Below, piece after piece: positions 36,125 through 46,700 of a stretch of 64,000 nt of DNA. How positions within the stretch are numbered: the stretch's first letter is position 1; every line of letters starts with the position of its first letter. Source of the stretch: Guadua angustifolia (taxonomy: Eukaryota; Streptophyta; Magnoliopsida; Poales; Poaceae). The stretch lies in contig CM070504.1 in NCBI GenBank assembly GCA_036346375.1, positions 10,661,890 through 10,725,889 on the forward strand, in the 5' to 3' direction. The notes under the pieces were generated by a model. That model was not told the origin of the DNA and searched no databases. It saw only the letters and a program-made list of their open reading frames with translations. A program made the translations under genes and the position numbers.

Positions 36125-36964
36125 GAGAAAATGCAATCTTTGCCACTCCAAACTCTGCCTCTTCAATTTTTGCCACTCTAAACATTGTAATACAATCTTT
36201 GCCACTCAAAACAATTACCACTTCCATATTCTGGTCATTAGGTAGGCCTACAAGATTCAGCATGATACAATACAAAACTACTACAAAAAACGATATGCCC
36301 TCTGCATATTTTACAGGTATGAGCTATAGCGCCAGAAAAAACATGAGAGCTTGCAGGAGGAAACATGTAAAAAGAAAAATAAAACAATCCCGCGTGATTA
36401 CTTCCTGCTGCCTTGATGTTTGCAGCTCCACCACCAACAGGATAAGTATATGCTGTTTGTGCTAGAAATTTGAATCAATTTCAGAGGACCAAACAACGAA
36501 TCAGATGTTGTCATTTCTCTCTTCTGATAGGTATAATCATATAAGAACCATCCAGCTGAATCTGTAGCGGGATATCCATACCGTAGCCTACAAACTGTCA
36601 TCAATGACTTCTTCCCTAACCCAAAAGTTGCCAGACTATGCGGAGTTGCCAAACCCACCAGATTTTCTGGTATTGTTGCCCCCAAAGCTGCCAAAACTGC
36701 CAGAGCCAGAATTACCAAAACCACCACTAGATCGTCCTGAGCCAGAATCCCCAACAAGTCAGAACAGCTTGTTTAATTAGGGAAGGGTAGAACCGTAAAT
36801 TTCAGTGTCCAAATTAATTTAGAAAAGGAGAAAATAAGATTAGTGAGGTAAAATGGCAAATATAGAAGTGGTAATTGTTTTAAGTGGCAAAGATTGTATT
36901 ACAATGTTTAGAGTGGCAAAAATTGAATAGGCAATGTTTGGAGTGGCAAAGATTATATTTTCTC
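36125..36964. mobile_element. Pack-MULE-like element in the copia LTR
   Basis: The terminal inverted repeats are about 115 bp: 36125 to about 36240 and about 36850-36964. Both begin GAGAAAAT and carry AATCTTTGCCACTCC, AATTTTTGCCACTCTAAAC and ATACAATCTTTGCCACT in the same order. A 9-bp TSD flanks it, ATAACAAAA (36116-36124) and ATAACAAGA (36965-36973), one mismatch. There is no transposase. The 600-bp centre carries a gene-like segment on the minus strand. Long TIRs, a 9-bp TSD and host-like sequence are the hallmarks of a Pack-MULE. Confidence 0.85.
36560..36765 (-). pseudogene. Captured gene fragment: Gly/Ser-rich C-terminal tail
   Basis: Read on the minus strand from about 36765, the sequence encodes a Gly/Ser/Phe-rich stretch with GSGRSSGGFGNSGSGSFGS, then GGNNTRKSGGFGNSA and a TAG at about 36638. 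Apparent 3'-UTR-like sequence follows. The composition and repeated GGFGNS resemble the tails of plant DEAD-box RNA helicases or glycine-rich RNA-binding proteins. The parent gene cannot be named from this. The segment lies wholly within the MULE. Confidence 0.5.
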
Positions 36965-37189
36965 ATAACAAGACGCATGAAGACAGAATTCACTGTATAA
37001 AGAGAAATTACAAGCACGTGAAACTTCGCCGTATCTAACCATTATACATGCTTAGGAATAATAGTCCATCACGAAGAAAACAGAGTCTGTCATTTACGCC
37101 ACTCAACGCCATGTTTGGCGTCAGTCGGTGCATATACCGTGTTTGGCATAGACACCGCGATAAAATCGGATCATACTTTTAACACTCGA

Positions 37190-37517
37190 TGCTTCGCCAA
37201 ATTAACTCCGCGTGTGTGCGCGCGCGCGTTGGCTTGCTAGGACAAGGTCGGCAAAAGATTCAGCCGGCAGTACGCTCGCCTGCCGTGTTGCGAGGGCCCG
37301 CCGCAGTCGCTCTCAAGACAAGTGCGCGGCATCCGGCCCCAGCAGGCCGGCCGCGCAAGGACGCCTAAGCGGGGGCGCGAGGTGAATCATGTGGCTCGTG
37401 CATGATTTGTGGATGGGGGCAATCGATCAGATCAAGGTTGGCGCAACCTCTCAAGGAGACGGCCCTGCAGACACCTACTGTCGCCTTTGGGCATTTCGTC
37501 AAGCTCGTTTCAGGGCT
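37190..37517. other. GC-rich intergenic stretch, possible coding fragment
   Basis: On the plus strand, a frame open from about 37370 reads KETALQTPTVAFGHFVKLVSG up to the hAT insertion. It continues in phase after it as WQWIGNADMATYYGDRSLYS and a stop (about 38240). It may be a fragment of an old gene. I do not recognise it. Confidence 0.3.
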
Positions 37518-38172
37518 ATGGATGGCAATCGGGTGCAGCGGGTATAGATAGTACTCACTTATATCCATACTTATAAACCAAAATCTCCCTCACGGGTTAC
37601 CTATATCCATACTTATAAACCAAAATCTCCCTCACGGATATACCCGTGAAGGGTCGCAGACAAAAAATCTCGCCCATACCCGTCGCCCGCGGGTATACCC
37701 GTTTATTCGCCACCATCAACAATCTTTTCAATCAAATGACACTAGGAGCTAATGAGTTATGGTACTAATATAATCTTTTTGATGAAGTTATGGGTATTAG
37801 CTACATTCTATAGATTAAAGAATGATTATCAATGATTCAAAATTTCAAATGTACATGAAAATAAGAATTAAAATAATATATGTAGACAAATAATACACGG
37901 ATGCTAAAGTTTAACAATTACCGAAATGAGTTACCACAAATTAGGGATCAATTGGCCAACTGGGTGTATGTTCTAGTCCGTATATCAATAGGATATGGCG
38001 GGTAATCGAGCAGAACTGGTATGGTGAAGCCCCTCATACCCATACCCGTTTACCTGTCGGGTAAAATTTAGCCCCCATAAATATATCAATGGGTAATAAA
38101 ATGGGAACATATCCATCTCTATTAAGATTCTTACCCACAGATACACGAGTAATCGGGTAAAATTGTCATCCA
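37518..38172. mobile_element. hAT-like non-autonomous element
   Basis: The left end TGGATGGCAATCGGGTGC and the right end (reverse strand) TGGATGACAATTTTACCCG are imperfect inverted repeats. Interior ends carry repeated CGGGTAT/ATACCCG motifs, as in the hAT family of the 33636-34384 element. The flanks GGCTATGG and AGCTGTGG may be a worn 8-bp duplication that partly overlaps the termini. Exact ends are uncertain. Confidence 0.5.
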
Positions 38173-38304
38173 GCTGTGGCAGTGGATTGGTAATGCCGAC
38201 ATGGCCACCTACTACGGAGATCGCTCCTTATATTCCTAAACGAGGGTGCTGTTGTAGCATTCGTCATACAAATTTACAGTGCATAGACCGGTTGCGGTGA
38301 TGGA

Positions 38305-39755
38305 TCTAACATCCCAAAAAATTTCAAAACAATAAAAATTAAAATTAAAATTTGAAAATAAAATTAACTAAAAACTTTGAATTAAAATAATGAGTATAAT
38401 TCAAAATATTATCGAAAAGAATAAAAGCCTATAAAAAAATAGATAAAATTTTATCTAAATTCAGGAAGCCTCCAGTGACTCTATTATAAATTTAAAAAGT
38501 CATATTAATAATAAAATGTGAAAAGAAAGGTATTCAATAAACCTTGACTAACAACAATGACAGTGTCAGAAATTTAATAAAAATAATCTTATATTATTTC
38601 AACTTGAAAATTTTATATTATACTCTAGATGGATACATACATAAAAATTAAAAATATTACAAATTAATAACAAGGTTTATTATATTTAAAAATTCAACTA
38701 CAAAAAGGCTAAAAATCTAAGAATCGAATATCATAATTTTATTAACTTAAATACAAAATATTTAGAGTTAAAATTTTTACTGAATGATCCTGTAGATAAA
38801 AGGAATACTTAAAAAAAGTTTCAGAAATTTTTAGTAAGTTGTAAACTCTCAGAAAATTTAAAAATAGAAAAATGACATTTGTGCACAGTACCTTGTCAGA
38901 ATTTTTATAAATTTTGAGTATTTTCATCTGAAATTTCTATAGTATGAATATCACTATCTAAAAATCACTCACAAAAATTATCAAATAATTTATTGACTTG
39001 ACCCGGTTCAGCCTGCTGTAAAACCCCAGAATCACTTCTCCCTTCACTGCCATGTGGGGTCACAGCATTGTTGGGCCCAATTGCCAGCCGAAGAGCCAGT
39101 CTTCGTCTTCCTTCACTCGTAGGTGCCTCGAAGCAGAGCTCCACTGTTCCTTAGCTCGTGTCACCCACAAACTCTAGCACGTCGATCCTTGCCACGCCGC
39201 CACCTCTCTGCGTCTCCCGTTGAGCAGCCATACCTTGTCGTCCGATCGTGCCATACCCTACCTCTGCCTCGCAATCACCTAAAACAACGTAATAAACAAG
39301 ATTGAGTACTTTCGTACTCCACAAAATTTAAGGTGGTATTTGCAAATGCAATAATGCAAGTTAAATCAAAGGAGGCTTCTAGGTTAATTTTGCATAAAGA
39401 AGAATTTAATTTGTAAATCAAATTGCAATTTCTCAAACGGAATTTGTAAGAGCAAGTTTGCTGATAAGAAAATAAGTAAAGCATAAGTAATACTCACAGC
39501 CTTTCGCGAGCATTGAATAATCCAATAGTCAAATCCATAATCCAATCATGCCATAACCATTCCTTGCCAACATGTGGCAAAACCATTCATCCAATAATCC
39601 AAAATCATGAAATCCAATAATATTAGTCCATTGACATCATTGCAAAAATAAATTTCAAACCAAAACCCATTTGTAGAAAATACCAAAATCTAACATGTAT
39701 CAGTTCACCAAGTTTCCCATAACCGCGGGCACGGCTAATCGTGCGACTATGTGGG
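38305..39755. mobile_element. Rearranged fragment of the long-LTR gypsy family (forward 5' part joined to reverse 3' part)
   Basis: The fragment starts TCTAACATCCCAAAAAATTT, a family start with TG changed. AT-rich and then GC-rich sequence (about 39040-39260) follows in forward order. From about 39273 (ACCTAAAACAACGTAAT) to about 39745 (CCGCGGGCACGGCTAATCG) it closely matches 14652-15125, which is reverse-oriented LTR. The arrangement mimics the forward/reverse junction at about 14335 but lacks the terminal 3' segment. Confidence 0.55.
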
Positions 39756-39777
39756 AGGATTCCCATCGTATGTGGGA

Positions 39778-39845
39778 GGGTCTATTTGTTTTTGTTTTCG
39801 ATTCTTGATTCTGGCCCCAAAAGCAGAATAAAAAACAAACAGCCC
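39778..39845. mobile_element. Very short MITE-like inverted repeat
   Basis: GGGTCTATTTGTTTTTG and its inverted counterpart AAAAAACAAACAGCCC enclose 68 bp. A GGGTCTGTTTG-type terminus occurs in several grass MITE families. No clear TSD was found, so this may be a deletion derivative or a chance repeat. Confidence 0.3.
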
Positions 39846-40673
39846 GATTCTAGAAATCGATTCTCATAATCCAAAATACCCGTATACACTAGAATTCACA
39901 ATCCACTTTATATTTGTTTTTGGATTCCAACTTTTAGAAATTTAGTTTCTCTACAACCATAATCTAGAATCAGCTTTTAGAGAATCCAAAACATGTAGCT
40001 CATTACTAAAGAAAATTAGCTATTTATCAAATGATAGCTATTTATCAAATGATTTCTTAGAAAAAGAGAGCTATTTTTTTAGCCAAGAAAAAGTTACAGT
40101 GCCCCGAATAGAGTCACTATATGCCGCGAGCGGAATATAGCTTCATGCCACACATCCTTAAGGCCCACGGCCCACGCGTGACGCCCACTCAGGAATCGGG
40201 ACTACCTTGCTCAAACACGCCATGCGACGAAATTGCTGATGTTACTGGTCCTAAAAAGTGAATGAAAAAAAATTAATATGGTTGAACCATTATATTTCTT
40301 ATTACACAACAAAAACACTTTCAATTCCATATTTCACCATCTTCAAGTCTCGTCACCTTTATCCTTCATCCCTTTGTCAGCAACCTGCCTTGGCGCCTAG
40401 ATCAGGAAGCGGCTTCGGATGTCATGACGTCAGAACTGAAGGAGGAAGCAAATCTTGGCGCGAAGCACGTTAGGCCAACCAGGAGAACAAAACGAGCCCA
40501 CAAGCCCAACCCGTGCGTTGTCGGCCCAGAATGGGTTAACCAGTAACTAGAGAGGCTTAGCTGGCAAGGCTAGTGGTAATGAGATGCATGAGTTATGTGG
40601 TCTGTAATGAGTTGAACTGCTATAAAAAGAGGGAACGCGTGTGAAACAAGGGCGGCGAGTTGGTGGTAGCGAG
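39846..40673. other. Intergenic DNA, possible LTR remnant with TATA-like box
   Basis: AT-rich up to about 40130, then GC-rich. From about 40469 the sequence (TTAGGCCAACCAGGAG, TGCTATAAAAAGAGGG at about 40618) resembles a copia LTR with a TATA box. It continues after the hAT-like insertion at 42522. No primer binding site or coding frame supports a complete element. Confidence 0.35.
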
Positions 40674-42521
40674 CACGGTTCAAGTTTTCGTTTGAAGGAA
40701 AAATTCGGCAACCTCTGAAATCCGAAATTTCGTCCAAAATTTCGGAATTTCGGACGGAGGAGATTCAAAATTCAAAATTCAAATTTCAAATCCGGTTTGA
40801 TTTGCACCGAAATTTCGCCGAAAATACCCGAAATTTCGGTCAAAATGAACTGACTGAAAATTGGTTCAAACGATGTCAAAAAATTTTGAAATTTTTTTTG
40901 TAGGTTCCTGACACATTATAGATGTTCTCATAAAATTTTAAGGTGATTATCAGTTCTGTGGATTTTTAAAAAATTCAAACATTGGTACTATCCCGATGAA
41001 ACGTTGATCGGCAAGATTGAACCGGATGAAAAATAGTACAAATGACGTTAGAACATTCTGAAATTTTTTATGGAGATTTCTAACATATTTTTGATATTTT
41101 TTTTAAAATTTCAGATGATTATCAAATGTGAGGAATTTTTAAAAATTGAAACATTGGTACTGTCTTGGTAAAGCGCTGAGCGGCAAGTTTCATCCGAATG
41201 AAAATTACAACAAACGAGCTTGTACAATTTTGAAAAATTTTCTGGATGGTCTTGACACATCCATAATATTCTCATAAAATTTTCATATGATGATCAACTG
41301 TAATGAATTTTAAAAAATGCAAACAGTGCTACTATCCTGTTAAGAGACCGATGATCAATACATAGATTTAATTTAGCAATAAAAAGGTTTAAATTTTTTA
41401 AAAATTTTACATAAGGGTGACAAGGAAATGGTTAATATCTCATAAAAATTTTGAATCATGATCACGCTCCAGCGAATTTATAAAATTCGTAGAAGGCACA
41501 GTGCCACTTATGTTCTTTCTCTGTTTGATTTTTGAAATATAATACGACAAATTAATTAAGTGCTTGCCGCATTCATATATTTTATTGAGAAAACAAAGGA
41601 AGTTTAATTTTTTTGAAAATTTTATATTATCTTCCTGAGCAATAAGTTAGTCAACAGTAAAAATATCAGAAATTAATAAGTTAATTTAAGACATTTAAAA
41701 ATTCAAAAACGGAGAGAATTGAAAACTAGTACTTTGAATGTCGGAATTTTTATAAATTCCTGGAGAAATATTTTGAGTTGAAAATTTTACATAAGAATCC
41801 TTAGCTCAAATAAATTTGAAAAACAAAATTTCAAAAAATTTTAAAAATATTTGAATTGCCTGATAAATCCTTAGCTCAAATGAATTGATTTTTGAAATAT
41901 AATACAACAAATTAAGTTTAGTGCTTACTGCATTGATAGATTTTATTGAGCAAACCAAGAAAGTTTAAATTTTTTGAAAATTTTATAGAATGGTACTTAG
42001 GAAGTTCTTAATCTTTCATAAAAATTTTAGATGATGATCACACTCGAGAAAATTTATAAAAATCTAAAAAGTTTACTGTCCCAATTATGTCCATTCTGTT
42101 TTTGATTTTTTGAAGATAACAAATGATGTTAAATTATTTTGAAATTTTTTTTCTATGATCCCAAAAAACAAGGGATGGTATCATAATTTTTTTAGATGAT
42201 TATCAGGCCTGTACAATTTTTTAAAAATCTGACAATGTTTCTGCCCAAATTTTAAAAAATCTCAAAAAATTAGTTTTTTATCAAATTTTCATGGAACAAG
42301 ACTTTATTAAGAGTTATTGGACCCATTCCGTTCAAATCCGGCCAAAAAATTTGAAAATCTGGACTCCAAACCCGAAATTTCCGAAATTACTGTAGCAGTT
42401 ACTATAGCAAAATCAATTTTTTTTTAATTTTGAATTCGGCTGGGATATATAAATTCGGGGGGGCCCGAAAACCGAAATTTCGGCGAAATTTCGCCGAAAT
42501 TCGGCGAAAATTCAATCCCTG
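40674..42521. mobile_element. hAT-like element with 8-bp TSD and internal repeats
   Basis: It begins CACGGTTCAAGTTTTCG and ends (reverse strand) CAGGGATTGAATTTTCGCC. A perfect 8-bp TSD GTAGCGAG lies at 40666-40673 and 42522-42529. Subterminal parts are full of CGAAATTTCGG palindromes. The interior contains degenerate repeats of about 180 bp (for example GATCGGCAAG at about 41008 and GAGCGGCAAG at about 41188). No transposase is seen. It belongs to the same family as 52916-54352. Confidence 0.8.
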
Positions 42522-43726
42522 GTAGCGAGTAGCCAGTTTTGGCGATCCCCAGGCGGCGGCGAATCTGTAATTCATGCTTGATCTTTCCTCAATCGAATTT
42601 GGAAGAAGTCACCTCACACCCTTGCTTGCATGGTGTTACTTGTTTTGATGGACACTTGTCACTCTGTTCTGATTCTAAGGATTCTGCCCGATTTGGAAAT
42701 AGTCACTTTTCTAGCTTTTTTTTCTCTTTTTTTACAAAAATGATTGTATCCTTAAACAATTTGCAAATCTAGCCTCCATCATAGCGAAAGACGCAGGGTC
42801 ACCTGCCGCACCCGAAGAGCACAGGAGGCGGTCGACGAGGGCTGCAGTTGGCAATTACAGTGTTATGGAGGTGCAGAAGTTGCCGGAGCTGTGGAGGGGA
42901 GCGCCGGAGTGGGAGGCGTCGACACGTGAGGAACGGTACCATGATAGGTATGAGGCTAGATTTACAATTTTATTTGGAAGAGAACCATTTTTGTTATTAA
43001 AAAAAAGGCAGGGGAGGGTGCCTCGGTATTTTCAATCAAATTCAACCAATTTTCACCCATCTTCAGCCAAAACTTTTTGAAATTCAAATTTCGGTTTGAA
43101 AGTTCCTGCCGAAATTTTTCAAAAATCACCAGAATCGGTTCTATCGGTGACCCCCTACTAATCAAATTCTCAATGGCTAGAATGCCTCTTTCACCAACCA
43201 AGAAAATACACAAATTACTAAGCCAAAATATGTACAAGTGATCTTGTTTTGAATATGTCGACATAAGAAACACATGATTCAAGCAAATCACAAACTGAAC
43301 ACTCAATTTTATTTTTAATTACCAAAAAAAGCCATCTCAAAATATGTGCGGCTGATTTGGACAGATGGGCCTAAAGCGCGGCCCACAGCCAGCTGGGAGG
43401 CCGCAGGCTAATTGGGCAGCTCGGCATATACGAGCTCCCGTGTAGCAGGGGGCCTAAAGTTGTATATATGTGCCTCGAAGGGTTGTTTGGCTGAAGTTCG
43501 AGGTAGGCCGAACAAATGCAAAGCAAAGTGAATAGAAAAATGTAAACAAAAGGACGGTTCTTGGTGATTTTCAATCATATAATGGTGTACAGAGTATTTA
43601 TACTGGCATTTCTCAAACAAATACACTTCAGATGCAGGGATCAAAATTTTCGTGAAAAAAATATCGCAATATTACTTTCAATAAAATCAGACAGGAGTTC
43701 GGTCAGCCTGCAATTCGGCGCCGCGC
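42522..43726. other. Intergenic and MetRS 3' flank
   Basis: 42530 to about 42770 continues the sequence interrupted by the hAT-like insertion. At about 42865 a 71-codon frame (MEVQKLPELWRGAPEW) may be a retroelement leader fragment, but I do not recognise it. 43020-43150 carries another degenerate CGAAATTT-rich piece of the hAT-like family. The MetRS 3' UTR (minus strand) occupies part of 43400-43726, with its end unresolved. Confidence 0.4.
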
Positions 43727-46700
43727 CTAGCGAATCTCTCCATTCGCAATTGTATTGACCTTGCATACTCCAGCCGAAGTCGTGAACGGAACATCTTTGT
43801 AGCACGCCACAAGCTCGCCGTTGGTGTGCAGGTCAGCCGACAACTTCTCCCAAGTCTTGCTCTTGGCATTAAGAGAAGCCTCAGGTTCTCCAGAGTACCC
43901 AGAAAAGGTCACCCTCTCCCCCACGGCAGCGGATGCTGGCGGCTCAACCAACTCAACCTGAATTTCAAGTCTCAGCTTAATCACAAACCCAAGTGACCCT
44001 GCTGCATTTTTTATGATGTATTTTCAATTGAGAAAATTCCTTCCATGTCATTAAACGTTTGCTTGATCCCCAACAGGCCACTAGAAAAAAATGCAATTCC
44101 TTCCGTTACACGTTGATACTCCTTATGCGTAGCAACCCTCAGATCGGATTAAAATTTTGTAAGATCAGCAAGAACATACACGGTTTCAAGAACAGAGAAT
44201 ATGAATCTCGTACAGAGAACCAAAATAATGACGTTGAAGCAACCACGACGAGAGAGAAGAGACTTAACGAAGCTGACTGCAAATTCTTTAAGCATAATCT
44301 CCAAAGAGTACAAGGAATTGTTGCCCTCTCACAACCTCTCGAACTTTTAGAACTTTTGGATCCTTGCCCTATACAATAATCTAGTGCTAAAAAATAACCT
44401 AATCTCTAATCCTCTCTTCTTCATTTAATGAATTGGTTTGTGATTTCTTGGGTTCTCCTTAACCCTTCCCTAGGTTTATATGGCATCCTTATTCCTTAGT
44501 TCTCCTCCAAAACAAATACAAATCTATTCCTATTAGGATTAGAAATCCTAATCTTATTAAGATTCATCTCATACACCTTTCTAAATCTTAAAAGGCTAGA
44601 TATGAGTCATACTCTACATTTTTTCTTCCTCACCTTTGGAGTGTCCCCACCACAAGGCCTCATGCACATCACTGCAATGTGTGTGTTCGTGTTCAGACTT
44701 GGTTGTCCGAACCCTCCACCTGAGAGACATTTCTTTATGTAGTTTGGTTAAACACACTTGTTCCTATAGCCCTTCATACCATAGGTTTATACCGCCTCCT
44801 AAAATGCCCTAAAATGTTTATTTTAAGTTTCCAAAAGTCCTTACTGATTAGGTTAAGTAGACCGTTTTGTATTTCAAACTGATATCTAAATATGAGTCAC
44901 TAACATGTGGACCCCACTTGTCAGCTATGGTGAAAAATAATAATGGATTGACATGTAGGTCTCACCTGCCAGCCTATGTGAGAAAAAAAAATCGTTGTCT
45001 TTAAATGAAAAATGTACTTTCAAACCTGTTGAGAATATGCCTTGGACGTCAACCCTTTGTTGGGAATACACCCAAGAGCCTAATCATAAAGATGATTACC
45101 TTGTATTTATGTTTAGTTTGTTCCTTTAATAATGTCATGTTATAGATCATCAAGCATATTACTTGATTGTAAAACTCTATAATTTGATTATAACATTATT
45201 ATAAATTATCTCTTGTTTATTTATTGGTTGGGACACCAATAATCTTTATTCAAAACAAGCACATGAATTGTTTGATAATCATGTTTCATGGATTATGAGT
45301 GTGTGATACAATTCAATCATATGAATGCTTATAAGTGTACATGCTATTGGACTGACCAACTAATGAAACATCTTTTAAGGATTCGATTAGTGTTATAAGT
45401 TGTTTTATACAATGATAATGATTGATCCTTAGACTTGCTATCAACACAGTTTCCTACATGATGGTATGTTTTGATGTTATCTAACGTTGTCCGTAATTGG
45501 ATAATCATAAGGACAACACTAGGGTATGCTTTGAATCATGCAGAGGGAAATGTATGATCAAGATGAAATTTATCCACCTCATACTGAGGGAAAGGTATCA
45601 TTCGGCTACTCGATGAAATAGACTAAAGAATGTGCATGACCATACCCAAATAATTAAAGGTGTTAATCAATCGTTCTTATTAGTCTACTTCAGATAATCG
45701 AGATCCATGGGTGTGTAGTGAGGATGACCAGGAGGTGAGGATTCCACGGTGTCAACGAGAGGGAAGGCCAACAGGATGTAGGGATGCATCGGTGCCGACT
45801 GGAGGACGGAAGGAGGTGGTGGTGTTGCTGCGGCACGAATGAGAGGGGACGAGGCAACACCAGCGAGAGGGGGAGGAGGCGGCGGAGGAGAGGAGAAGGG
45901 CGATAGGAGGTGGTGCTATGGCGACGCCTACAGGAGAAGAGGACAAGGCCGGCCTCTTTCTATACTCTATATCTGTCCTTCCCTATCCCATGGCCTTCCC
46001 CATGAATGTCAACAATAGCGAGACAGGACTCCAGCTCGATTTGCGTTGCCTCGAGTCCCATGGCACACATCGCTTTGCTTGATCTGTGCCAGCCTCATCC
46101 TCGTCCAGTCCCGACGGAGCCACTTGCCCTCCACATCGATCCACCAGCACCACTGCCTTCCTCAAGTCCCCACTGCCTGAGCTGAGCATCACCACCTCTA
46201 GATAGAGAAAAGGAAGGTAGAGGAAGAAGGGGTTGTTTCGATGGTTGAGTGGTGTTGTTGATGGGATGAGGAGGAAGAAGAGGGCATGTTTGTCTTTTCG
46301 CAGCTTGCTTAACAACACACAGACGGCAGAGGGGCAGAAATGGCATGAAACGGAACAAGATAAAAATCGGTGGCATGGAAGGAACCACATTTTTTCTTGT
46401 AGCGTATTGGGGATCAGGCAAACTTTCGATGGCATGTGTAACATTCCAATTTTGAGTTCTCAGCGTCTGAATTTCAAAACCCGAACCAGTTGCAATTTAT
46501 TCGAATTAATTCCAGCTTAATTTGAATTTTCAAAATTCAAAAAGGATTTAATTTGATTAATCCATACCTCAAATTAAAGATTTCTTGTTTTTATTAGGTT
46601 CTCTGTGCTTCATAGAATTTTTCTGTATTTTGGAGATTTTTTCCGAGTTTATTTACTATTTATTTGAATTTATTGAAGTTTATTCGGATTTTCTGAGTTT

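Larger units (their letters stand above)
36103..37184 (-). repeat. 5' LTR of the copia-type element, interrupted by a MULE
   Basis: On the plus strand it starts TGTCGTAAAATGTATAAC and ends ATCATACTTTTAACA (minus-strand start TGTTAAAAGTATGAT). The terminus at 36103 abuts a primer binding site on the minus strand. Without the MULE and its duplicated target the LTR is about 230 bp. The left LTR is 308 bp. Confidence 0.6.
7473..37189 (-). mobile_element. Degraded Ty1/copia-type element hosting a nested transposon block
   Basis: This is a minus-strand element. Its 3' LTR lies at the left (7478-7785) and its 5' LTR at the right (36103-37184). Next to the left LTR, 7786-7805 is the complement of a copia-style polypurine tract (AAGGTGGAGATT on the minus strand). 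Next to the right LTR, about 36089-36102 reads on the minus strand ATTGTATCAGAGCT, the usual initiator-tRNA-Met primer binding site. The 5-bp flanks are CTTGA (7473-7477) and CTCGA (37185-37189), one mismatch. After removing younger insertions, the internal DNA is only about 2.1 kb (7786-9106, 13251-13299, 35368-36102). I see no reverse transcriptase or integrase, so it is non-autonomous or heavily deleted. The two LTRs differ by many substitutions and an indel, so the insertion is old. The pairing of the two LTRs into one element is inference. Confidence 0.6.

Noticed and set aside
45983..46444. 153-codon minus-strand frame in the MetRS intron
   Set aside because: It crosses the MULE terminal inverted repeat and the LTR edge at 46437, so it is not an ancestral gene.
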